From NCBI GenBank assembly GCA_021441665.1, contig JAGYYN010022210.1, positions 1-22,901 of the forward strand: 22,901 bases of DNA. The letters are read 5' to 3'. The notes under the pieces were generated by a model. The model ran no database searches, was not told the DNA's origin, and worked only from the letters and a program-made list of their open reading frames with translations. Source of the DNA: Euplotes cf. woodruffi 2 WChen-2021 (Eukaryota > Ciliophora > Spirotrichea > Euplotida > Euplotidae). Shown in pieces: positions 10,701-18,513 of this stretch. Position 1 is the first letter of the stretch; each line of letters starts with the position of its first letter. The translations under genes were made by a program, and so were the position numbers.

Positions 10701-11562
10701 ATCGAAGAGAAAAAGAGAGAGGAAATCATCAAAATTAGAGAAATCAATAAGCTTATGAAAAGCATGGGCAAAGAAGAACATGAAAGCAATATTCGACTCT
10801 TTCAAAAATATAATGAAGACGAAAGACAGATAGTCAATGCACTGATTAAATAAAGCTAAAGAAAAGGATATTAATGAAAAGATTACTAAACGCCTACAGA
10901 TTATTAAGGATTCCAGGAGGAAAGATATCATCAAATCTGAAATGAACTTTGCTTTGAACTTCAGCAGACAAAAGAACTTGATTGAAAAATATGAACAAGC
11001 TGGTGAGAAGTCTAAAAGAGTAAGAAAAGAGAAAATTGAAATGCTTGGGAAAGTAAAAACACTCAAAACATACAAATCAGATAAACCAAAAGTTCAGTTG
11101 TCTTCTCAACTGTTTGATACTTCTTTTGTTGAAGAGAAACCGAGTAAAGATATGTCGTCATTGCATTACCAAGCTACAATGGATACAAATCGGACTGAAG
11201 TCTTAACGAATAGCATTCGAAAAGTGTCAAATCACCGTGACCCGCTACGAAATATGAATATTCAAAAATCATATAACTCATACCGAGTGCCTAGTCAAGA
11301 TATGCGCAACTTCTCAATAAGACATTCGCTTACAAATGATGAGGAGAATCAGTCCAGCGACGGATCTCTTCACCCGACATTGCCAAAGCATTACCCAATC
11401 GCTGTTCGCAGTATGAGCGGTATCAAAATAGCAAATGGCAGGAGCGTTGATACAACGATACCGAATCATAAAGGAATGTTTGCTTTGCCTTCGATACACA
11501 ATAACGATGCTCTGCAGCTGCTGCATAATTACCATACGCCAAATAAATATAATTTCCTTTAA
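7730..11562 (+). CDS. LRRIQ3: LRRIQ3-like leucine-rich repeat and IQ motif protein, ~1276 aa
   Basis: ATG 7730 to TAA 11562, with +1 shifts at AAA TAA 7919-7921 and 10851-10853; 3831 bases then give exactly 1277 codons, with no intron needed. Residues about 40-165 hold leucine-rich repeats (LQKLDLSDNNITELP, LQILFLHMNKIS) capped by GYRHYLVN and a LALDD-VITDEE segment, the cap of the LRRIQ3 family. Five IQ motifs follow at about residues 235, 264, 332, 552 and 590 (IQSLFRGFRVR, IQK-VRGW, IQKCVRAR, IQSVYRGYLFR, IQRWWQWY), expected to bind calmodulin or its light-chain relatives. The remainder is charged coiled coil, then a disordered Ser/Asn-rich tail after the second shift. At least eight in-frame TGA codons read as Cys. 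It is about twice the length of human LRRIQ3; LRRIQ proteins are mostly ciliary or sperm-associated, which is inference here. Confidence 0.85.
7916..7921 (+). promoter_or_regulatory. +1 programmed frameshift site AAA TAA in the LRR domain
   Basis: The frame from ATG 7730 runs to TGC AAA TAA C. Skipping T7919 continues as AAC ATC CGG, giving a reading through NIRIAYCQGNYLIPKEL that restores an unbroken leucine-rich repeat. No GT-AG intron of suitable length and phase fits here, so this is the cleanest frameshift example in the window. Confidence 0.85.
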
Positions 11563-12003
11563 AGATGACAGCTGTTAAAAGATTAAATTATGCGAATAAT
11601 TTTAAATTTTATGCTAAGTGACTCAATAATATTTATCACTATTGATAATAAATATTTGCTTAAATACTCAGGTTATTAACATTTTAGTTTTATTATTAAT
11701 AACTATATTCTACACTAATAATTTTACTTTAAATCCTTGATTGTCTCATCCATTTTTAATAATTTCTTAATAATTCTAAACATAAAAATCCCCAAAAAAC
11801 GCTAATAATTCTTCCTCATCTTTATTCAAAACTTCGTCTCCTTTACCGTTTTAGTTTACTCAAAATACCTAATATTTAATACCATTCCAGCTAAATCCAA
11901 ATTTCGGTATTTTAAATGCAATCTCGCAAATATCGATTTAACCCACCTAAACCCGATGAAAACTCGTGACGATTGAAAGTATAAAAATGCGATAAGTAAG
12001 CTG
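11563..12003. other. AT-rich gap between convergent gene ends, with hairpin and possible coding extension
   Basis: The gap separates the LRRIQ3-like stop from the stop of the minus-strand gene. At 11627-11655 AATATTTA...TCA pairs with TGA...TAAATATT around a CTAT loop with a 3-nt bulge. On the minus strand, 12003-11724 can be read on from the preceding gene by further +1 shifts (see findings). No RNA gene or repeat family was recognised. Confidence 0.4.
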
Positions 12004-14972
12004 CTAAAGGACCTTGGCTCTTCTTTTTGTGATTTCGAGGAGGCGTTTTTCTTCCTTTTGCATGTCCTCTTTTACTATTTCCTCCATGAACTCCTCAAGG
12101 ATCTTTTTGTTAGCGGGTATTTCTATTTTGGTGTTAATCGCAAGATACCTTTTGGCATATTCTGAGAGTAAATAGACTTGTACGTTGGAGACAGCGGGCT
12201 TTTATTATTCACCGTTGCCATCTATGCATTTATCGAAGCAGGCGTACTTGTATAAGCTTGTGCTTATTTCTCAAACGCGCGGAGTTCTTTAAACTTATTC
12301 CGCAGCAAATTCACTCTGAACTCAGTCCTTTCTTTGTTGATCTCAACCAACGAACGAGTGTAGAATTTGTGAAACACCTATTTTTTAGTTTGATTAGCTG
12401 ATGATTAAATAAGACGACTTACTTTACGAATGCGGTCGTCACTCATATCGAAATCGTGGTGTTTGTTGATGACCAACTGGAAGAAGTTCTGAAAGTTATC
12501 GTGAATGATCTTTTGCTTATTTTTGCTCGATTTTTTCATCGGTAATCTTCCGGTAGCTTAACTTGTTCACTGCTTCTTTTAATGTAAAATTAATAAGCGC
12601 GTTAAAGCAATCTTCCTCTTCGTCTTCAGTGTCTATGAAATATATTATGTGTTGCTTACGGTTTTCAGAATCACGTGGCGAGTTTTCTTTCTCAATGTCA
12701 ATGAAGGTCCTTGTGAAGTCAAAGTCTTTATTTGAAGTCTTGCTCGTATCGTTTTCTTCCTTTTTATCAGCAGGGCGCTTATTTTTATCATAAAAAATGC
12801 ACTTACAGCAAGGCTATTTTTCTTTACGCTCAATAGCAATGTCGTTCATTTTCATAAACTTTTTGAAAAACGCAGAATTATCTGACTTATTTCGGTTTGT
12901 TTTCCTCATGAACTTTGTGGATTTTGATTTCTTCATCGAATTTATTTCAGCTCATGTTTCATCTTCCTGTACTTTCGGTATATCATCGGTGAAAACGAGT
13001 TTTTGAGCAGAGACGGAGACCGTGAGTCCGATGCTCCAGTTGGCACGTACTTCTTCTTAATCTACAACGACTCCAAGTTACCATGTAAGAAAGATAGAAT
13101 TTACAAGTCACATAAAGTAAAAACAAACCGAAGGTGTGATTTAAATAGTCCTTACGACGTTGACATAGTCAGATATGTTCTTCACAAAGTCTTTCGAATG
13201 GTACCAAGACATCTTATTTCGGATCTATCGGGTCTCCAGAAAGCGTCCTGTTTCTATATTTTTATTTACATCTCCGAAAGACTGCAATTTACCTGATCAT
13301 AAAGCTGTTATTATTTTTGTTTCTATCAAAACCAATTTTTAGTGATTTAAAACATCGTATTTAAACTGTAAAAATACAATTGAGCTAAGCGTTACAAACG
13401 ATCTTGAAAATCAGTAATTCAGTTGTTAAAAATATCCACCTAGCCATAGTAAAATACCTTAAATCAATATGTGGAGTTCTTCCGATCATCCTCAGCTTAT
13501 CATTTTCGATTAATGCTTTAATAGATTTATTATCAAGTTTTGGCTTTTGTATTGAAATCGGAGGGTAATTAGTATTTTCATTACTACTTTTCGCTATATT
13601 TTATTCTTTGTCTGTTATTATAAGCAAGCAAACGAATATCAAATAAAGGCGCTTACGTGACCGCAGACCGGATTCATTAAGTCCCTGTGTAAACGTAGTC
13701 ATTAGTTTATCGCTATCAACTGCAATTTTCGCTTTCGGACTGAATATTTCGTGAAATCTCGCAATTTTATCGTATATGCTCGACCGCTTCTTTTGTATGT
13801 TTTTATTTATGAGTTTTGGTGCTGGCGTCCGATCTTTTTGGCTTATTTCTGGAATGAAATCTACAGAAGAATAAAGATTTGGTGATGTTAAAGAAAGGAA
13901 TGGAAACAGCCTAGTTTTTTATTTAGATAAAATCAGTGTTTTTAGAGGCAAAAAAATAGAAATTGAAATATGTATTTATTTTGTTAAAAAAGATAAATTA
14001 GATAAAATTTTTGGATTTGTATTTTTATATAATTTAATTGTTGAATTAAAATTTGTAAGTTTAATGTAATGTAAGTGATATTTTGAACATTTAGATTTTA
14101 TGATTAAAATTAAAAATTGAGGGTTTTATATTTAAACTAACCTTTTTTAACTTTCTAAATAGTAGATTATTATATTAGTTTACAAGCTATTTAGTAAGTA
14201 ATATAAAGTAAGTTATTTATTCTACTAGTGACTATCGCATAAGTAAAAATTTTAGGGTTTAAAAATTTTAAATAGATTATTCATTATTATATTCACTACT
14301 TCTATAAACCATAACTTTAGGAAGGCAACCTTTTTGTCTAAGAAAAATTAAGTTTCAAAAATTTCTTATTTATTATGATATTTATGAAAAATAAAAACCA
14401 ATCAGCGTAGATTTAATTATTAATCAATACACTACCACATGCAATTAAAAATACACAAATTTTTAATGATATCGCATAAAATAGTAAATAAAAAAGTACT
14501 GTTATTCTTCGTCCGAATGCTTCGATCAGTCAGCATATTTTCTGTATCTCTACTCGGTGAAATTCTTGATCTGAAGGATGGAGGATTTGACAATGTGTTA
14601 ACTTCAGTGCTCTGCTGTGTAGACTCAACTACAAATAACAAAATTATAATACAAAAAGGCAGTAAATTTAACTATGAACCGCTACTTAATAATTTCCATC
14701 TTTCACTGTGTAATTAGCTAATTTATAATCAATTTGAATCAATATTAAAAACTCACTCTGATTACCTTTATTTTTAGACAGTTGAGGCTTGAATTTATTT
14801 GAATGGAATCTAGATAATTTATTTTACCTTTGAGCTTAGTAAATTTACAGCTAAAAATAACGCGAATTAAACCACTGGTGTTAAAATGACTCTTTTATCT
14901 GTTCGCTTAGCTAAGACTGCAAGACTCTTACTTGCTAAGTGGAGCGATTTTGAAAGGTGCTAAAGAATTCAT
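12004..14972 (-). CDS. Uncharacterised hydrophilic helical protein, ~547 aa, 12 introns and ~8 frameshifts
   Basis: No family recognised. From ATG 14972 to TAG 12004 the sequence closes at 548 codons if GT-AG introns 14906-14931, 14851-14890, 14718-14765, 14629-14679, 13861-14499, 13594-13656, 13254-13457, 13062-13155, 12778-12806, 12633-12659, 12378-12422 and 12162-12212 are removed and one base is skipped at stop codons near 14684, 13216, 12944, 12889, 12816 (TAG), 12519, 12266 and 12232. Six of these eight follow AAA; 14684 is AAG TAG and 12232 is CGA TAA. The product is Ser-rich at the N-terminus, Lys/Arg-rich in the middle (SMIYRKYRKMKHEL-like, read FSPMIYRKYRKMKHELKK), has an acidic stretch HTEDEEED, and ends in helices such as LEEFMEEIVKEDMQKEEKRL. 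No membrane segment is needed: hydrophobic runs appear only if introns are translated. Individual junctions are inferred; the overall coding character is strong. Confidence 0.65.
13861..14499 (-). other. 639-nt AT-rich intron or internal eliminated sequence
   Basis: Within the preceding gene, the minus-strand exon ending ...AAG AAT AAC A joins in phase to the exon starting AT TTC ATT CCA if GTACTTTT...TTCTGTAG is removed. The segment is strongly AT-rich with stops in all frames. It is several times longer than every other intron in the window, which mostly run 23-126 nt. It may be an ordinary long intron, a nested pair of introns with a small unseen exon, or germline-only DNA lying in an intron. 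Confidence 0.5.
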
Positions 14973-15093
14973 AATGCTTTGTTGTCAACAATGATTATAT
15001 TTATTAAATCTCTATATATTTACAGATCGACTGCTCTTTTTGCAATAAACTTTGAAACTTAATATAATTTTATTAAGTCTAATAATTTGAGGC

Positions 15094-16173
15094 ATGTTTA
15101 CAAGAAGAACTGCAACTCATAATCCATTTGGAGGTGACGCAAAGCCAAATCCATTCGGATCGACGACAACGGGAACGACAGCTGCTGCGGCGCAAGCTCA
15201 GCCGCAAAATCCGTTCGGTGCACTGGGAATGGGCAGTGCAGAGTCCAGCAACATTATGTATTTATCAAGCAACAATCCGAATCGTCATTCAAAGCTGAGC
15301 ACGTTTCCTGAGAACATCAGGAAGGGCTTTTACTTCATCGAGAATAAATTTGAAAACAACGACAGATACTTGGAAGCGTTTTCTAAAGGTAATTGAGTCT
15401 TTGCAGTTTTTTAACCTGATCTAGCTCATTCCACTGAAGATATGGTCGAGCTCAAAAATCAAACAGCAGAGGCAGTAAAATCAGTAAAAAGTGCGTGGAA
15501 TGCACTCAACAACATCAACATCCAAGTGCGGATGTTGCAGCTTGAGCTCGAAAACAACAACGATGTCGTGGATGAAATGAAATTTGTGCTTGATAAAATC
15601 AAGCAAGGGAATGAAGATATAAACATTCCATCGACATTTTTTGTTAGCCTTCTCGGCCAGTTTGAAAGCAGACTTTCACAGTACAAAAAGCGCATAGATG
15701 AAATGGAAGAAATCATCAACTCGAGCCTTGAGAAAGAAAATCAGAGACAGAGATTGATACAGGAAGGAAGTGCAGCGGCAGATGATCCGATGGGGTATGA
15801 TGAGAGCCAGGGCATGTCTACAAACTCTAGTCTCCTTTACCAAGTCTTGCACCTCTTGTACAGCAACTTCTGTGTTGTCGCCAACCAGGTAGAAGCTGTC
15901 AACGAGATGGTTGAAAGCAAAGAAGCTAAAATGAAGAAATTCCTTGAGAAGAATTCGTCACTTTCACAAGGAGAAATCGAAAAACTCTTTGAATATAAAG
16001 AAAGCGAAACTGAATCATTGATGAAAAACAGCGATTGGTCGACGCTAATGGCTTTCGATAAGTTCTCGATTGATGAGAAAAAGTCGGCAAGAAAAGACTT
16101 AGTTAATAAAAAACGCAAAGCTTATGAAACTTTACTAATTAAGGGAGAAGACGGAAACCTCAAACTTAAATAA
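15094..16173 (+). CDS. NUP58: NUP58-like FG nucleoporin, 347 aa
   Basis: NUP58 sits with NUP54 and NUP62 in the central transport channel of the nuclear pore. Residues 1-50 carry NPFG repeats in a Thr/Ala/Gln-rich disordered tract (three NPFG copies). A 36-nt GT-AG intron (15389-15424, containing in-frame TAA) joins EAFSK to AHSTEDMVEL. The rest is coiled coil. One block (IPSTFFVSLLGQFESRLSQY, then KKRIDEMEEI) matches the NUP58 pattern of a Pro followed by FxxLVxQFExxLxQYxxxIEELE, and LLYQVLHLLYSNFCVVANQV matches the following helix. Human NUP58 is longer and has FG repeats on both sides; only the N-terminal ones are present here. The stop is AAA TAA at 16168-16173, the same hexamer used elsewhere as a shift site. 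Confidence 0.8.
15389..15424 (+). other. 36-nt intron in the NUP58-like gene
   Basis: GTAATTGAGTC...GATCTAG interrupts the codon after TTT TCT AAA G and contains TAA in frame. Removal keeps the frame and gives a continuous coiled-coil entry. Confidence 0.75.
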
Positions 16174-16340
16174 GTTATCAATATCTTTATAGCAAAATAA
16201 ATATTGATATGATCTAATTTTTAGCAGATATATCAAAATGATTACTTTCAATCTCACCTTATTTTTCGCTATTTTTCCTATTTTTTGATCTATAAATACA
16301 TCAACACCATTCAATTTTATCGAATAAACATAAAAATAAA

Positions 16341-16538
16341 TTAGTAACTAACTCTAAATCAATACTTCACTCCATCTATAAAACCCCTCAAGCCCATCCT
16401 TTTATCATTCTCCATCATACAAATCCATTTACCCCAATATAAATCCCTCTGCATCATAAATACTGAAATTTCAATATGGAGTCTATATATTTTATCCCCT
16501 GCTGCCTTCTCAATCCAGCAATCAAGCAGTGATGTCAT
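16341..16538 (-). CDS. Possible micro-gene, 65 aa
   Basis: From ATG at 16538 the minus strand stays open to TAA at 16343-16341 when one TGA is read as Cys. The product has a plausible helical composition (LLDCWIEKAAGDKIYRLHIE, then WGKWICMMENDKRMG). No family, domain or homolog is recognised. The frame remains open a little upstream of the ATG, so it could be an exon of something longer. It lies in a region GC-richer than its flanks, which is the main support. Confidence 0.35.
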
Positions 16539-16629
16539 ATAGAGTCTTATATCAATTCAGTCTCCTTAACTTCCACTTTTATTTACTAACAGTTTGTATT
16601 ACCTAATTTAGATTCAGCAGCTAATTATT

Positions 16630-16839
16630 ATGAAAAATGCGATTTTAAAGGGTTATTCAGTGCATTTTTATTAGGGAAGAAGAGCAATTGCGAAGGCAGA
16701 GGGATTGAGCAGGAGAATTAGGAATGGGGTACAGAATTTTAGGCAAGGTAAGAAATTTATTTTTGGGTGAAGTTAGATGAAGGAGATGTAGGGTAATGCT
16801 AGGATCAGCGATGAAAGTTTAGACTTGATATTGGGATAA
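16630..16839 (+). CDS. Possible micro-gene, ~52 aa, one shift and two mini-introns
   Basis: ATG 16630 reads 14 codons to TAT TAG at 16672-16674. A +1 skip continues as an Arg/Glu-rich helix (REEEQLRRQRD). A 29-nt intron GTAAGAAATT...AGTTAG (16748-16776) and a 21-nt GT-AG stretch (16788-16808) then lead to a short acidic end and TAA at 16837-16839. Arithmetic closes at 53 codons. The shift site is not the usual AAA type and no homolog is recognised, so this is tentative. Confidence 0.3.
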
Positions 16840-17103
16840 GGGTGTGTAATTTACTATTTATATACACTAATTTGTTTTTGTTCCTGAAATAATACTGATG
16901 CTGAAGATATTCAGCATTGGTGAAATATTATTTTTGGATTAAATTTTTAGAGGAGTTGATGTATGATGCATTGTTATGATAAAAAATAAATACAGTATTG
17001 ATAATATTTAAAAACTAGAAATTAATATAGTTGCTTTTTAATAGATAACAGACAAAAATAAAGATTTAATATAGAAACTGAAATTAGAGAGGAATCTGTC
17101 TTA

Positions 17104-18256
17104 CTAATTCTCTAAATAATCAAGATTATCGAAATCAAATCCGTCATTTTTCATGCTTTCCATTTTCATTTGTCCATCATCGTTCTTGTGTTTAAACGAA
17201 ACCTCTCCTTTGCTCCTCTGTGATGATTGATTTTCAGAAGACTTGCTTTTCTTGAAATTTTCAAATTCTTTTCCGTCTTCAAAGATCTCAAAGACATCAT
17301 TGTTATTTGATTCTGCAGAAGGTTCTTTGGCTTCGTCTTCTTCGCTGCTGACTGATTCCGCAACTAGTTTCAGTGGAGTTCCGGCTCCTGGGATCTTGCC
17401 ACATTTTGCATGGTTTCAATGCGGATCTTTACAAATATGCTCTGAAACACCGGATATATCAGACCGTTTGTTTTTATTAATTTGACTATCATTTTCTTGT
17501 TCCTCGTCTTCTTCTGAAATCAGCCTGTTTTCCTCACTTTCCTTGCGATTAAGATTCTCGTGGATGTTAGATTCATTGAGTCCTTGTACAAAGCCGTTGT
17601 TTTTCTTTCCGTCTTCTTCAGGCTCGTCTGTGATCGGGTTTTTGATCCTGAGTTCGATCCAAAAGTGTCCTAGCTGCGCTGTGCACCATTCCAACCCTCT
17701 TTCAGAAAACTTATTGTCGCGGTTGATTCTTTCGAAGTAAGCGTCGAGATCTGCTTTTGTGATTTCTTCAAAAGTGATGAAGTATTTTACATTTTTGATC
17801 CAGTTGTAAATCATTAGTATCACCATTATTATCACTGAAGGGACGAGAAGAAAGTAGCTGAATATTTGCAGAGTTTCGCTGTCATTATGAGCTGCTGCAA
17901 ACAGCATTGAGATATGACCGATGATTAGTAAAAAGCTTAGTAAAATCAAAAGTCAAGTCGGCCGTTCAACGCCTTTTCTGTCCATGATGCGTTTATTTAG
18001 AATAAGCTTTAGCTGATATTTTTGCACATGCATCAACAACTTTATCGAATTCTTGCTCTGTGATTTTGCCTTTGAGGTATCTTTCGTCAAAGCAGTATTT
18101 TAGAAACCCAGTTCCCTCCTTATTTGAAGGAATGACAATGAGCTTTGATGAGTTCTCAGGGAACTTAATATGCTCCATGAAGTCTCCTCTATTTAGGAAT
18201 CATTTCTTCGTTGAGGTTTCAGAAATTATGCTTTCTTCATTATTACTGCTGCTCAT
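17104..18256 (-). CDS. GOLGA7: GOLGA7/ERF4-family protein with long acidic Cys-containing tail, 383 aa
   Basis: Golgin A7/Erf4 proteins are accessory subunits of DHHC palmitoyltransferases at ER/Golgi membranes. Start ATG 18256, chosen because the frame runs through a TGA into FMEHIKFPENSSKLIVIP. AAA TAA at 17995-17993 needs one +1 shift; 1152 bases then give 384 codons. Residues about 30-85 match the Erf4 entry (FPENSSKLIVI, then FDERYLKGKITEQEFDKVVD). Two hydrophobic segments follow (about residues 105-160), then YFERINRDNKFSERGLEW and HFWIELRI, which fits the family's closing ERGL...IEI strand. After that comes about 160 residues not present in animal GOLGA7 (about 137 aa): acidic and Ser/Glu-rich, with a CKDPHCNHAKCGK cluster whose second Cys is TGA at 17418-17416. 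Divergent to the next gene. Confidence 0.75.
17993..17998 (-). promoter_or_regulatory. +1 frameshift site AAA TAA in the GOLGA7/ERF4-like gene
   Basis: The first frame ends ...AYSK AAA TAA A (61 codons after FMEHIKF). Skipping one T gives AAA CGC ATC ATG and the membrane-segment frame, which carries the second half of the same conserved domain. The domain being split at this point supports a shift over two separate genes. Confidence 0.75.
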
Positions 18257-18513
18257 CGCTATAGTATCAGCAAGTTGAGTCAAATCGTTTTGGAAATAAA
18301 AACTAATTCTAGCGCGAGTTGTGTTAAGTCCAAGCGCTGAGGTATCAAGAATCGCGAGTAAACTTTACAAAGCCGCTGACTGCCTCCTTGTCCTACCTTT
18401 TTATTATTTCAAAAATTTATTATTTATAATGCCGTTTGCTAGATAATTTTTGATTACAAATTATTTATGTTATTTTACGGAAAATAAATATTTTTAAATA
18501 AAAATTGAATAAA
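18257..18513. promoter_or_regulatory. Divergent intergenic region, 257 bp, with a GC-rich island
   Basis: It lies between two divergent start codons, so both promoters should be here. Positions about 18310-18395 are near 50% GC, with CGCGAGT repeated directly at about 18313 and 18352. The rest is AT-rich. On the minus strand the frame stays open from about 18390 into the GOLGA7-like ATG without an upstream Met. No tRNA fold was found. Confidence 0.4.

Larger units (their letters stand above)
16174..17103. other. Gap with marked strand asymmetry: C-rich half then G-rich half
   Basis: Positions 16360-16520 are C-rich and 16670-16850 G-rich on the plus strand, unlike the plain AT-rich gaps elsewhere. 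Two divergent short frames account for most of this (next two entries). An 11-bp inverted match, AATCCCTCTGC at 16442-16452 and GCAGAGGGATT at 16696-16706, links the halves. Positions 16840-17103 are AT-rich and I see nothing in them. Confidence 0.4.

Noticed and set aside
13260-13470. Hydrophobic, channel-like minus-strand translation obtained by shifting through several stops
   Set aside because: A single 204-nt GT-AG intron (13254-13457) removes it and restores phase without any shift; T-rich introns give false membrane segments.
14880-14960. Possible structured RNA around the imperfect inverted repeat TCGCTTAGC...GCTAAGTGGAGCGA
   Set aside because: The same bases form the first exon and 26-nt intron of the 14972 gene; no tRNA or snRNA signature fits.
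16360-16860. Large degenerate inverted repeat or transposon end
   Set aside because: The shared 11-mer and CCCAATAT-like words are not collinear in the two arms, and no target duplication or transposase frame is present.
18180-18300. Plus-strand frame with a signal-peptide-like start (MLSSLLLLLIAIVSAS)
   Set aside because: It is antisense to the Ser/Asn/Glu-rich N-terminus of the GOLGA7-like gene and ends at once at AAA TAA with no good continuation.
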